From Paracoccaceae bacterium (GTDB lineage: Bacteria > Pseudomonadota > Alphaproteobacteria > Rhodobacterales > Rhodobacteraceae), in NCBI GenBank assembly GCA_012103375.1, contig WLWX01000001.1, positions 496,001 to 560,000 of the forward strand: a stretch of DNA of 64,000 bases, written 5' to 3'. This document shows, piece after piece, positions 34,993 through 44,734 of this stretch. The notes beneath the pieces were generated by a model. It did not search any database. It saw only the letters and a list, made by a program, of their open reading frames with translations, and had not been told where the DNA came from. Positions within the stretch are counted from its first letter, which is position 1; each line of letters opens with the position of its first letter. A program made the translations under genes and the position numbers.

Positions 34993-37377
34993 ATGAACGA
35001 CCTTTCCGAAGATGACGCCTTCGAGGCCGCCGCCGCGCCCAGCCTGTCGCAACAGGCGATGGCCGCGCGGGGAGGGTCGCGCAGCACCGCATACCTGGAC
35101 GATCTGAACCCCGCGCAGCGCGAAGCGGTTGAGGCGCTGGACGGCCCCGTGCTGATGCTGGCGGGCGCCGGGACCGGCAAGACTAAGGCGCTAACCACCC
35201 GGATCGCGCATTTACTGAACACCGGGCGGGCGGCCCCGAACGAGATTCTGGCCGTCACCTTCACCAACAAGGCCGCGCGCGAGATGAAGTCCCGCGTCGG
35301 CCGCCATCTGGGCGAAGCGGTCGAGGGGATGCCGTGGCTCGGCACCTTCCATTCGATCTGCGCCAAGCTGCTGCGCCGCCATGCAGAGTTGGTGGGCCTA
35401 AAAACCAACTTCACCATCCTCGACACCGACGATCAGATCCGCCTGCTGAAACAGCTGATTGTGGCCGCCAACATCGACGACAAACGGTGGCCCGCGCGGA
35501 TGCTGTCCCATATCATCGACGGCTGGAAAAACCGCGCCTGGACGCCGGACAAGGTGCCCGCCAGCGATACAGGGGCCTTCGACAATAAAGGCGTCGCCCT
35601 ATACGCCGCTTATCAGGAGCGGCTGAAAACCCTCAACGCCGTGGATTTCGGCGATCTGCTGCTGCATGTCGTGACGATATTCCAAACCCACCCGGACATC
35701 CTCGACAAATACCGCAACTGGTTCCGCTATATCCTTGTCGACGAGTATCAGGACACCAACGTCGCCCAATACCTGTGGCTGCGGCTGCTGGCGGGCGGAC
35801 ACAAGAATATCTGCTGTGTCGGCGATGATGATCAGTCGATCTATGGTTGGCGCGGGGCTGAGGTGGGCAACATCCTGCGGTTCGAGAAGGATTTTGAAGG
35901 CGCCAAGGTCGTGCGGCTGGAACAGAACTATCGCTCTACCCCCCACATCCTTGCCGCCGCCGCCGGGGTCATCGAGGCCAACAAGGGGCGGCTGGGCAAA
36001 ACGCTCTGGACCGAGGCGACCGAGGGCGAGAAGCTCCGCCTGATCGGCCATTGGGACGGTGAGGAGGAGGCGCGCTGGATCGGGGAGGAGGTCGAGGCGA
36101 TGCAGTCCGGCACCCGCGGCATGGCCCCGAAATCACTGGATCACATGGCCATCCTGGTCCGCGCCTCTCACCAGATGCGCGGGTTTGAGGATCGGTTCCT
36201 TACCATCGGCTTGCCGTACCGCGTGATCGGCGGCCCGCGCTTCTATGAGCGCATGGAAATCCGCGACGCCATGGCCTATTTCCGCGTTGCGGTCAGCCCC
36301 GACGACGATCTGGCGTTCGAGCGGATCGTGAACACCCCGAAACGCGGGCTGGGCGACAAGGCGATCCAGACCATGCAGATCGCCGCCCGCACAAATGGCG
36401 TCAGCCTGCTGGAAGGCGCGCGGCTGGCGTTGGCGGCGGGCGGGATCAAAGGCAAGGGGGCCAAGGCGCTGGGTGAGGTTCTGGCCGGCTTCGATCGCTG
36501 GCACCGGCTGGCGCTGGACGCCGCGCAAAGCAACATCGAACTGGCCGAAGTGATCCTTGAGGAGTCCGGCTATACCGCGCATTGGCAAAACGAAAAGACG
36601 CCTGAAGCCCCCGGACGCCTGGAAAACCTCAAGGAACTCGTGAAAGCGCTGGAGCAGTTCGAGAACCTGCAAGGTTTCCTCGAACACGTCAGCCTGATCA
36701 TGGACAACGAAACCGATGAGGGGGCCGAGAAGGTTTCCATCATGACGCTGCATGCCGCCAAGGGCCTGGAATTCCCCGCCGTTTTCCTGCCGGGGTGGGA
36801 GGATGGTCTGTTCCCGTCCCAACGCTCGATGGACAAAAGCGGGCTAAAGGGGCTGGAGGAGGAACGCCGCCTCGCCTACGTCGGAATCACCCGGGCCGAG
36901 GAGGTCTGCACGATATCCTTCGCCGCAAACCGCCGTGTTTACGGCCAGTGGCAATCCGCACTGCCCAGCCGGTTCATCGACGAATTGCCCGCTGACCATG
37001 TTGAAGTTCTGACCCCTTCGGGGTTGCAGGGCGGGATGTATGGCGCGGCGGGCATGGCCCCGGCTGGCGAAAGTGGCATTGCCGAACGTGTGGCGCAGGC
37101 AGACGGGTACAACTCGCCCGGATGGAAGCGCCTGCAGGCCCGCAGCCAGGCCCGCGGGATGAGCCAGCCGCGCGAAGCCTCCAACATCGTCATTGATGCC
37201 AGCGCGACCTCGTCCTTTCTGGAAGGTGACCGGGTGTTCCATACCAAATTCGGCTATGGCGCGGTGTTCGGGATCGAAGGCGACAAACTGGACATCCGCT
37301 TTGACAAGGCGGGCGAAAAGAAGGTTGTCGCAAAATTCGTTGTGGCCGCCGAAAAGGCCGGCGACGTTCCGTTCTGA
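34993..37377 (+). CDS. uvrD: UvrD/PcrA-like superfamily 1 DNA helicase
   Basis: A 794-residue ATP-dependent 3'-5' helicase of the UvrD/Rep/PcrA family, acting in nucleotide excision and mismatch repair. Motifs in order: Q-motif LNPAQREAV (near residue 35), Walker A LAGAGTGKTKAL, motif Ia TFTNKAAREM, Walker B/II ILVDEYQDTN, motif III GDDDQSIYGWRGA, motif IV RLEQNYRS, motif V TLHAAKGLEFP and motif VI RRLAYVGITRAE. The C-terminal GDRVFHTKFGYGAV is the Tudor-like domain that contacts RNA polymerase in PcrA/UvrD. ATG 34993 is chosen; GTG 34984 is in frame. PcrA-type naming is equally possible. Confidence 0.93.
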   Translation: MNDLSEDDAFEAAAAPSLSQQAMAARGGSRSTAYLDDLNPAQREAVEALDGPVLMLAGAGTGKTKALTTRIAHLLNTGRAAPNEILAVTFTNKAAREMKSRVGRHLGEAVEGMPWLGTFHSICAKLLRRHAELVGLKTNFTILDTDDQIRLLKQLIVAANIDDKRWPARMLSHIIDGWKNRAWTPDKVPASDTGAFDNKGVALYAAYQERLKTLNAVDFGDLLLHVVTIFQTHPDILDKYRNWFRYILVDEYQDTNVAQYLWLRLLAGGHKNICCVGDDDQSIYGWRGAEVGNILRFEKDFEGAKVVRLEQNYRSTPHILAAAAGVIEANKGRLGKTLWTEATEGEKLRLIGHWDGEEEARWIGEEVEAMQSGTRGMAPKSLDHMAILVRASHQMRGFEDRFLTIGLPYRVIGGPRFYERMEIRDAMAYFRVAVSPDDDLAFERIVNTPKRGLGDKAIQTMQIAARTNGVSLLEGARLALAAGGIKGKGAKALGEVLAGFDRWHRLALDAAQSNIELAEVILEESGYTAHWQNEKTPEAPGRLENLKELVKALEQFENLQGFLEHVSLIMDNETDEGAEKVSIMTLHAAKGLEFPAVFLPGWEDGLFPSQRSMDKSGLKGLEEERRLAYVGITRAEEVCTISFAANRRVYGQWQSALPSRFIDELPADHVEVLTPSGLQGGMYGAAGMAPAGESGIAERVAQADGYNSPGWKRLQARSQARGMSQPREASNIVIDASATSSFLEGDRVFHTKFGYGAVFGIEGDKLDIRFDKAGEKKVVAKFVVAAEKAGDVPF

Positions 37378-37475
37378 ACGGCAGGCCGGAACGGAGTTAT
37401 CGGTTTTTTTACCAACGCGCGCCTAGGGTTGGCCCAGGCAATGACCAAAGGCGCGCCTGGCGTGAATACCACAAC

Positions 37476-37841
37476 GTGAAAATCCTGATTTGCGAAGATG
37501 ATGCCGGGCTGCGCGCCCTCTGGACCGAGGTTTTCGGTCAAGCCGGGCATGACGTAGTGGCTGTCGCGGATTCGCAGGGCGCGCGCAAGACGCTGATGAT
37601 GACCCGGTATGATGTCATGATTCTGGATCTCTACCTTGGCGATGATACCGGGCTGTCGGTGGCAACGCTGGCCGCCTATGCCAATCCCGAATGCAAGATT
37701 GTCATCACCACAGGCTCGACCGTATTTCCATCGGGTGAATTATTCGCCATGGCCCCGTCGGTGGCCGCCGTTTTGCGCAAGCCAGTCAGCAATCAGGAAC
37801 TGTTGGCCGTGGCCGAACACGGGCTGAAGGCCGCGTCCTGA
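37476..37841 (+). CDS. Single-domain response regulator (CheY-like)
   Basis: A 121-residue receiver domain with no output domain. The acidic pocket is Glu7/Asp8/Asp9 (ICEDDAG), the phospho-acceptor Asp is in MILDLYLGDDTG near residue 51, and the conserved Thr (VITTGS) and Lys (LRKPVS) are present. It has a GTG start. No histidine kinase is adjacent. It probably acts as a phosphorelay intermediate or controls an effector by protein interaction. It is convergent with scoB. Confidence 0.85.
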   Translation: MKILICEDDAGLRALWTEVFGQAGHDVVAVADSQGARKTLMMTRYDVMILDLYLGDDTGLSVATLAAYANPECKIVITTGSTVFPSGELFAMAPSVAAVLRKPVSNQELLAVAEHGLKAAS

Positions 37842-37878
37842 AAACACCCGTGCCGGTGCGCGGAGCTGTGCCAATCAG

Positions 37879-37896
37879 CGGCGTCGACTGACGCCG
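37879..37896. terminator. Hairpin between convergent genes
   Basis: CGGCGTC-GACT-GACGCCG, a 7-bp GC stem with a 4-base loop, lies between the response regulator and scoB 3' ends. There is no strong T-run, so it is a possible but weak bidirectional terminator. Confidence 0.4.
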
Positions 37897-37958
37897 ACTC
37901 GCAATTTCGCCTATCCCGCGCTGGGCCGACCGGCCCGGGTGATCGCAGTCAAATGCCG

Positions 37959-38596
<638 letters not shown>

Positions 38597-38597
<1 letters not shown>

Positions 38598-39301
38598 TAT
38601 GCGTCCTCCCGCTGGCGCACAGTGCGCTGTTCGATGCGTTTTTCGTGCGTCCCCTGAACCAGCCGATGGACATAGATGCCGGGCAGGTGGATGCAGTCGG
38701 GATCGAGCGATCCTTTCGGCACAATCTCTTCAACCTCGGCCACGCAGACCTTGCCGCACATCGCTGCGGGCGGGTTGAAGTTGCGGGCGGTCTTGCGGAA
38801 CACCAGGTTGCCGGTTTCGTCCGCTTTCCAGGCCTTCACGATGGACAGATCTGCGACGATGCCGCGTTCCATGATGTAAGTCTCACCATCGAAATCCTTG
38901 TGGTCCTTGCCTTCTGCAATCACCGTGCCGACGCCGGTCTTCGTATAGAATCCGGGGATTCCGCAGCCACCGGCGCGCATCCGTTCGGCCAGGGTGCCCT
39001 GGGGATTGAACTCCAGCTCAAGCTCTCCGCTTAGGTATTGGCGCATGAATTCGGCGTTCTCGCCCACGTAGGAGGAGATCATTTTTTTCACCTGTCGAGT
39101 CTGCAACAGGATGCCGATCCCGAAGTCATCGACGCCCGCGTTATTGGACGCGAAGGTCATGTCCTTGGTGCCCGCATCGCGAATTGCGGCCAGCAGAAGT
39201 TCCGGAATACCGCACAGGCCAAAGCCGCCTGCGGCAACAAGCATGCCATCATGCAGCAGGCCATCAAGCGCCTCTGCGGCGGAATCATAGACTTTTTTCA
39301 T
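38597..39301 (-). CDS. scoA: 3-oxoacid CoA-transferase subunit A
   Basis: A 234-residue alpha subunit partnering ScoB. Typical features are VAAGGFGLCGIPELLLAAI (residues about 22-40), the SNNAGVDDFGIG motif, and the CoA-binding GAGT-equivalent stretch YTKTGVGTVIAEGK. ATG 39301 opens MKKVYDSAAEAL. It is the first gene of a two-gene operon reading away from dnaX. The order A then B with a one-base overlap is the usual arrangement. Confidence 0.94.
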
Positions 39302-39494
39302 CGGCGAAACCTCGTGCTGGAACGGTGGCCTTTCGTGCCGAGTGGGGGGCGAAAGTCAATGGCGTTGCAAGCGGTTGCAAAACCGGTTGCCCGGCCCGTC
39401 GGGGCCGAGTTTGCATGGCGGTGGACGACTCGGTGGTGGACGATGCGCCTTGTGGGGCATAGCCTGATCCGGTCACGCGAATCCGGGGGATCAG

Positions 39495-41246
39495 TTGAGC
39501 GAACCGACCAAAGCCTATCAGGTGCTGGCGCGTAAATATCGCCCAGCGACATTAGCCGACCTGCGCGGGCAGGATGCGAAGGTGCGCACCCTGAAGAACG
39601 CGTTTGCGGCGGACCGGATCGCGCAGGCCTTCATCCTGACCGGCATTCGCGGCACCGGCAAAACCACCACGGCGCGGATCGTCGCCAAGGGGCTGAACTG
39701 CGTCGGTAAAGACGGGCAGGGCGGCCCCACGACCGAGCCTTGCGGCGAATGTGAGCCCTGCGTCGCGATCGCCGAAGGCCGCCACGTCGATGTTCTGGAA
39801 ATGGACGCCGCCAGCCGCACGGGCGTGGATGACATCCGCGAAATCATCGATTCGGTGCATTACCGCGCGGCCAGCGCGCGCTATAAAATCTACATCATCG
39901 ACGAAGTTCACATGCTGTCGAAAAACGCCTTCAACGCGCTGTTGAAGACGCTGGAAGAACCGCCCGAGCACGTCAAATTCATCTTTGCCACCACCGAAAT
40001 CCGCAAAGTTCCCGTTACCGTCCTCAGCCGCTGCCAGCGCTTTGATCTGCGCCGGATCGAGCCTGAGGTGATGATCGACCACCTCAAATTCATCGCGGCG
40101 CAGGAAAACGCCGAGATCGCCGAGGATGCCCTCGCCCTGATCACGCGGGCCGCCGAAGGGTCCGCCCGTGACGCGATGAGCTTGCTGGATCAGGCCATCG
40201 CCCACGGGGCCGGCGAAACCACCGCCGATCAGGTCCGCGCCATGCTGGGGCTGGCGGATCGCGGGCGGGTCATGGACCTGTTCGATCTGATCCTGCGGGG
40301 GGAAGCTGCGGGCGCGCTGGAGGAGTTGGGCGCGCAATACGCCGACGGCGCCGATCCGATGGCGGTGCTGCGCGATCTGGCCGAGGTGACCCATTGGGTC
40401 AGCGTCATCAAGATCACGCCCGCCGCCGCCGACGACCCCACCGTCGGCCCGGATGAACGCAACCGCGGCCAGGAAATGGCCGCGCGCCTGCCGATGCGGG
40501 TGCTGACCCGGATGTGGCAGATGCTGTTGAAAGCATTGGAAGAGGTCGCGCAGGCCCCGAACCCGATGATGGCCGCCGAAATGGCCGTGATCCGCCTGAC
40601 CCATGTGGCCGATCTGCCCACACCGGGGGAGTTGATGAAGGCGCTGGGCGACGCCCCACCGGGCAGTGCCGCGCCCGCCCCCGCTGCCCCCTCTGGCGGG
40701 TCGCCGGGGGCGCAGGCCGTTGCACAGGCGCAGGTGCGCGCCGCTGCCAATCCGCCACGCCAGACCGGTTCGGCCCTGCCTGCGACTGATGCCGACCCGG
40801 ACATCGCGCTCGCCCGGTTCGGGGATTTCCAGAATGTCGTCGCGCTGATCCGGTCGAACCGCGACGTGCGGTTGCTGGTCGAGGTCGAAAACAGCCTGCG
40901 GCTGGTCAGCTACAGCCCCGGTCGGATCGAATTCGAACCCACGGCAGAGGCCCCGAGGGATCTTGCCGCCCGCCTCGGGTCTGCCCTTGGCCGTTGGACC
41001 GGCGTGCGCTGGGCCGTCAGCGTCACCGGCAGCGGCGGCGCGCCCACAATCGGCGAATTGCGCGACGCCGAGGAGGCTGAGGCGCGCGCTGAGGCCGCCG
41101 AAAATCCGCTGGTCAAAGCAGTGTTCGACGCTTTCCCAAGCGCGAAGATCACCGACATCCGAACGCCGGAAGCCATCGCGGCAGAGGCGGAGGCCGAGGC
41201 CCTGCCAGAGGTAGAAGACGAATGGGATCCCTTCGACGACGGCTGA
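39495..41246 (+). CDS. dnaX: DNA polymerase III subunits gamma/tau
   Basis: A 583-residue clamp-loader ATPase. The AAA+ core begins YQVLARKYRPATLADLRGQD. Walker A is GIRGTGKTT, the zinc module has Cys in LNCVG and PCGECEPC, Walker B is IIDEVHML, and sensor 1 is FATTEIRKVPVTVLSRCQRF. An Ala/Pro-rich linker near residue 395 precedes the tau-specific C-terminal domain. The TTG at 39495 follows GGGGGA. It starts the conserved dnaX-ybaB-recR gene order. Confidence 0.96.
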   Translation: MSEPTKAYQVLARKYRPATLADLRGQDAKVRTLKNAFAADRIAQAFILTGIRGTGKTTTARIVAKGLNCVGKDGQGGPTTEPCGECEPCVAIAEGRHVDVLEMDAASRTGVDDIREIIDSVHYRAASARYKIYIIDEVHMLSKNAFNALLKTLEEPPEHVKFIFATTEIRKVPVTVLSRCQRFDLRRIEPEVMIDHLKFIAAQENAEIAEDALALITRAAEGSARDAMSLLDQAIAHGAGETTADQVRAMLGLADRGRVMDLFDLILRGEAAGALEELGAQYADGADPMAVLRDLAEVTHWVSVIKITPAAADDPTVGPDERNRGQEMAARLPMRVLTRMWQMLLKALEEVAQAPNPMMAAEMAVIRLTHVADLPTPGELMKALGDAPPGSAAPAPAAPSGGSPGAQAVAQAQVRAAANPPRQTGSALPATDADPDIALARFGDFQNVVALIRSNRDVRLLVEVENSLRLVSYSPGRIEFEPTAEAPRDLAARLGSALGRWTGVRWAVSVTGSGGAPTIGELRDAEEAEARAEAAENPLVKAVFDAFPSAKITDIRTPEAIAAEAEAEALPEVEDEWDPFDDG

Positions 41247-41456
41247 AATGCAACGCATTTCGGCCGGGCGCGAAGAAGCGAGACTTCGAAGAATTCTGGC
41301 AGGGTCGCATTTCATGCCAATTGCATGGCGCCCTTCCGGCCTGTCCCATGCGCACAGACGTTGACTCCGGTTCCAAACCGCGCCCCCCGCCCTTGCCCCC
41401 GCACCCTGCGCCGCATATCTGTCCAACATCACCGCAACCAAACGGAGCACTCCCTC
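41245..41456. other. dnaX-ybaB gap with GCATTTC repeats
   Basis: GAAATGC-AAC-GCATTTC straddles the dnaX stop (41245-41261) as a perfect 7-bp inverted repeat, and GCATTTC recurs near 41309. I looked for the SRP RNA core often found near dnaX and did not see it. No other gene is evident. Confidence 0.4.
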
Positions 41457-41801
41457 ATGCTAAAAGGTCTCGGCGCGCTGGGCGACATGGGCAAGATGAT
41501 GAAGGCCGCGCAGGAAATGCAGGGCAAGATGGCCGAGATGCAGGAGGCGCTGGACCAGGTGAAGGTCACCGGCGAATCCGGCGCCGGGCTGGTCAAGGCG
41601 ACCGCCACCGCCAAGGGGGAATTGACCGCGCTGGAAATCGACCCGTCGATCTTCGTGCCAAGCGAAAAAGAGGTTGCCGAGGATCTGATCCTGGCAGCGA
41701 TCAAGGATGCGCAGTTGAAAGCGCAGGAAAAGCACGCCGAGGAAATGGGCAAGCTGACCGAAGGCATGGGCCTGCCTGCGGGCATGAACCTGCCGTTCTA
41801 G
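41457..41801 (+). CDS. YbaB/EbfC nucleoid-associated protein
   Basis: A 114-residue DNA-binding protein of the YbaB/EbfC family. It is rich in Met, Lys and Glu, with the long N-terminal helix MKAAQEMQGKMAEMQEAL and the family core VTGESGAGLVKATATAKGEL. It forms dimers that bind DNA non-specifically, and is conserved between dnaX and recR. ATG 41457 is used because the family begins M-x-K-G-L/M; upstream in-frame sequence is not family-like. Confidence 0.93.
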   Translation: MLKGLGALGDMGKMMKAAQEMQGKMAEMQEALDQVKVTGESGAGLVKATATAKGELTALEIDPSIFVPSEKEVAEDLILAAIKDAQLKAQEKHAEEMGKLTEGMGLPAGMNLPF

Positions 41802-41804
41802 GTG

Positions 41805-42425
41805 ATGGCTGATACCAGCCGCTTCTGGAGCCTTCTTTCAGGCCCGTATTCACGCCAGAAGATCGGTGACGAGGCGTCCTATCGCAGAAAACTGGCCGAA
41901 ACACAGGCGCATTTCCGCCCCGATATGAACGTGCGCGAAATCGGTTGCGGCACCGGCAGCACGGCGGTGATCCATGCGCCCCACGTCGCCAGTTACGAGG
42001 CTGTGGATTTCTCGGCCAAGATGCTGGACATCGCGCGCCAGCGGGTCGCCGATGCCGCAGTGACCAACGTCACCCTCACGAAAGCAGCGCTGGAAGATCT
42101 GGATGCCAACGGCAATTTCGACGCCGTCCTGACGCTCAGCCTGCCGCATCTTCTGGAAGATCGCGACGCCGGGATTGCCCATATTGCGAAGATGCTGAAA
42201 CCTGGCGGTCTGTTCGTGTCCAGCACGGTGTGTATCGGGGGGCGCCACGGTTGGATAAAAGTTCTTGGCCCGATCCCGCGCGCGCTGGGCCTGTTCCCGA
42301 TCCTCAAACATTTCACCCGCGAAGACCTGGAATCCTCAATCACCAGCGGCGGGTTCTCGATCATCGACAGTTGGCAACCAGAAGGGGGCGATTCTGTCTT
42401 CATCATCGCCCGGAAATCGCAATGA
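41805..42425 (+). CDS. Class I SAM-dependent methyltransferase
   Basis: A 206-residue small-molecule-type methyltransferase. SAM motif I is [13 protein letters not shown], followed by an acidic residue after YEAVDFS; later motifs are [15 protein letters not shown] and [15 protein letters not shown] 41805 (GTG 41802 alternative) is three bases past ybaB, and its stop overlaps recR by ATGA, so it is translationally coupled to recR. Its position inside the usually contiguous ybaB-recR pair is the odd point. The substrate is unknown. Confidence 0.83.
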   Translation: MADTSRFWSLLSGPYSRQKIGDEASYRRKLAETQAHFRPDMNVREIGCGTGSTAVIHAPHVASYEAVDFSAKMLDIARQRVADAAVTNVTLTKAALEDLDANGNFDAVLTLSLPHLLEDRDAGIAHIAKMLKPGGLFVSSTVCIGGRHGWIKVLGPIPRALGLFPILKHFTREDLESSITSGGFSIIDSWQPEGGDSVFIIARKSQ

Positions 42426-43018
42426 GCAACGCCAACGCGGATATCGAGGCCCTGATCGACCTGATGGCGCGGCTGCCGGGGCTTGGCCCGCGCTCGGCCC
42501 GCCGCGCCGTCTTGCACATGATCAAAAAACGCGCCCTGCTGATGATGCCGCTGGCCGATGTGCTGCAAACCGTCGCCGCCACCGCGTGCGAATGCCTGAC
42601 CTGCGGCAATATCGCCGGGTCCGACACCTGCGATATCTGCGCATCCGAAAAGCGCGCCACGGGCGAGATTTGCGTCGTCGAAGATGTCGCGGACTTATGG
42701 GCAATGGAACGCACAGCCGTCTTCAAGGGCCGCTATCACGTGCTTGGTGGAACCCTCAGCGCACTGGACGCGGTCGGCCCCGAAGACCTTGGCATTCCAC
42801 GCCTGATCGCCCGCGTCGCGGCCGAGAATATCTCCGAGGTCATCCTCGCCGTCGGCGCCACCGTCGATGGCCAGACCACAGCGCACTACATTTCAGGAGA
42901 GCTTGAGGGTCGCTGCGCCGTCACCTCGCTCGCGCAAGGCGTGCCGATTGGCGGAGAACTGGACTACCTCGACGACGGCACCATCACCGCCGCACTGAAG
43001 GCCCGCAAATCCTTCTGA
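42422..43018 (+). CDS. recR: Recombination mediator RecR
   Basis: A 198-residue RecR. It has a helix-hairpin-helix ([20 protein letters not shown]), a C4 zinc finger ([16 protein letters not shown]) and a Toprim domain starting [13 protein letters not shown]. With RecF/RecO it loads RecA at gaps. It closes the dnaX-ybaB-recR group. The repeat-type terminator at 43033-43059 lies between it and the convergent DUF4453 gene. Confidence 0.97.
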   Translation: MSNANADIEALIDLMARLPGLGPRSARRAVLHMIKKRALLMMPLADVLQTVAATACECLTCGNIAGSDTCDICASEKRATGEICVVEDVADLWAMERTAVFKGRYHVLGGTLSALDAVGPEDLGIPRLIARVAAENISEVILAVGATVDGQTTAHYISGELEGRCAVTSLAQGVPIGGELDYLDDGTITAALKARKSF

Positions 43019-43032
43019 CCCCCGGCCATCAT

Positions 43033-43059
43033 TGACCCAAAAATATCCCCGCCGGAGGC
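43033..43059 (-). terminator. Diverged terminator-like repeat, copy C
   Basis: On the minus strand this reads GCCTCCGGCGGGGATATTTTTGG-like sequence, similar in layout to copies A and B (CCGG core, then AT and a T-run, then GG). It lies 20 bases past the 3' end of the minus-strand DUF4453 gene and is oriented with it. Confidence 0.5.
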
Positions 43060-43078
43060 ATCTTTCTTTTCCAGCGCC

Positions 43079-43636
43079 TCAGCCCGCGAAGGTTTCGCAA
43101 CTGTCGACGTCATAGGCGATCCCCGGCGTCCAACCCAGCGCGACCTGCTGACCGGCGCGCTGCAAAATCACGAAATCCCAGCCCTCGGCACTCAGGTGTG
43201 CGCTGTAAATGGTATCGCCCGGGCGGATTGTGCCGATGGACATTGTTTGAGTATTGCGCCCCGCGAACAACGCAACCTCGGGGCCGCGCCAGCCGATGCA
43301 GGCGCTTTCTGTGTCATCGCGGATCGGCAGATCATGCAGCTGCAAACGCTGCGCCAGCAGGGGCACATCCAGCTGTCGCCGGTCGGTGTTCACATTGCAG
43401 CGGCTGGCGGCCTCGGCAGATTTGATGCGGTCGACGAATTGTTTGGCCCGCGCGCTCAGCGCCGGGGATTTGGTCGTGCAATCGGCGTTGTTGAATACCG
43501 TTTTGCCAAGCGTCGACCCAAAGCAATATCCGGCCTGATCGAATACCTGATTGCGCGTCAGCCACAACTCGTCACAAATCGTTCCGGCTGTGGCCGGGGC
43601 GGACAGGATTGTCAGGATGAAGATCAGCGCACGCAT
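43079..43636 (-). CDS. Secreted DUF4453/YARHG-type protein
   Basis: A 185-residue protein with a cleavable signal (MRALIFILTILSAPATAG). The mature N-terminus CDELWLTRNQVFDQAGYCF resembles the YARHG domain, and the rest matches the Rhodobacteraceae DUF4453 type (GWDFVILQRAGQQVALGW, an SH3-like stretch). Six cysteines suggest periplasmic disulphides. Function is unknown. The start ATG 43636 is only 11 bases from the left edge of an IS630 element, so its original upstream sequence is now 1 kb away. Confidence 0.75.
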   Translation of the reverse strand: MRALIFILTILSAPATAGTICDELWLTRNQVFDQAGYCFGSTLGKTVFNNADCTTKSPALSARAKQFVDRIKSAEAASRCNVNTDRRQLDVPLLAQRLQLHDLPIRDDTESACIGWRGPEVALFAGRNTQTMSIGTIRPGDTIYSAHLSAEGWDFVILQRAGQQVALGWTPGIAYDVDSCETFAG

Positions 43637-43649
43637 GGACCACAGCCTA

Positions 43650-44702
43650 AAGCGTTTCGGCTTGAACCTGAATCGCGAGGGATTCCCTTGAGACCTGATC
43701 TGTGATTCATCCTGTTTGGGAGGATGGATCATGTCAGCACCTTTGCCATCTGCGCTTCGGATACGGTTTCAGAGATACATTGAAGAAGGGTTGAGCGGGC
43801 GCGCGGCGGCGTTGCGGTTGAAGCTGTCGCCTGCCACAGGCGCGCGGTGGGCGCGTCAGGTGAGGATGAAGGGTCATGCGGAACCTGCCCGGCAGGGACC
43901 GCCGCGCGGCAAGGGAAAGCTGGCTCCGCATCGGGAATTCTTTGAGGAGTTGATCGCACAAGACCCTGACATCACGCTCTTTGAGTTGCGTAATGCGCTG
44001 GCCGATGCAGAGGGTGTGCGGGTGCATCACTCCTCCATCGCCAACCTTCTGTCCCGGCTCGGCTTCACGTACAAAAAAAGTCGCTGGTCGCAACCGAGCG
44101 CCGCCGCGCCAAGGTAAGGCAGCAACGGGCCGACTGGTTCAGATACCGCTCGCCAGCCATTGCGACCTTTCCTGAGCGCGTTGTCTTTATTGACGAAACC
44201 GCAGTGAAGACAAACCTCACGCGCCTACGCGGCAGAGCCAAGCGCGGTAAGCGCCTGACGATGGATGCGCCCTTCGGAAGCTGGGGAACCCAAACCTTGA
44301 TCGCGGGCCTGACCCAAGGCGCGCTGATCGCACCTTGGGTCATCAAGGGAGCGATAGATGGCCCCGCCTTCGCGGCCTACATCCGCGAAGTGCTGGTCCC
44401 CGAGATCAACCCCGGCACTGTCGTCATTCTCGACAACCTGGCAACCCACCGGAATAAGGAGGCGACGCAGGCTTTACGCAATCACGGCTGCTGGTTCCTT
44501 TACCTGCCACCGTACTCGCCCGACCTGAATCCCATCGAGCAGGCCTTCTCTAAACTGAAAGCCCATTTGCGACGGATCGGGGCCAGGTCCTTTACCCAGG
44601 TCTTCGAAGCAATCGGAGCAATCTGCGATCTCTACGACCCAGTAGAATGCTGGAACTACTTTAAGGCCGCCGGATATGTCTCAGGTTAATGTCGAAACGC
44701 TT
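43650..44702 (+). mobile_element. IS630-family insertion sequence (1053 bp)
   Basis: The element is flanked by the TA dinucleotide (43648-43649 and 44703-44704), as expected for IS630/Tc1-mariner elements. Ends are inverted repeats: AAGCGTTTCGGCTTGAACCTGA on the left matches AAGCGTTTCGACATTAACCTGA from the right at all but three or four positions. It carries a two-frame transposase. Removing it places trcR about 40 bases upstream of the DUF4453 gene on the same strand. Confidence 0.92.
43731..44689 (+). CDS. IS630 transposase, two frames joined by a -1 frameshift
   Basis: The first frame (43731-44117, 128 residues) encodes a helix-turn-helix N-terminus (GLSGRAAALRLKLSPATGARW) and ends shortly after TYKKSRW. 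The second frame, open from upstream of 44204 to 44689, encodes the DDE core: VVFIDETAV (Asp), VVILDNLATH (Asp) and PPYSPDLNPIEQAFSKLK (Glu). A run of seven A residues at 44073-44079 lets ribosomes slip back by one and continue as KKSLVATERRRAK into the second frame. Such -1 frameshifting is a known feature of many IS630 elements, so the element need not be dead. Confidence 0.85.
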
Positions 44703-44734
44703 TAGCCGAGTTTCCCTGCCCGCGCCAAGCCTGA

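Noticed and set aside
41247-41456. Possible SRP RNA (ffs) near dnaX
   Set aside because: The conserved GGAAGGAAGCAGCC-type core is not present here or in the gap upstream of dnaX (39302-39494).
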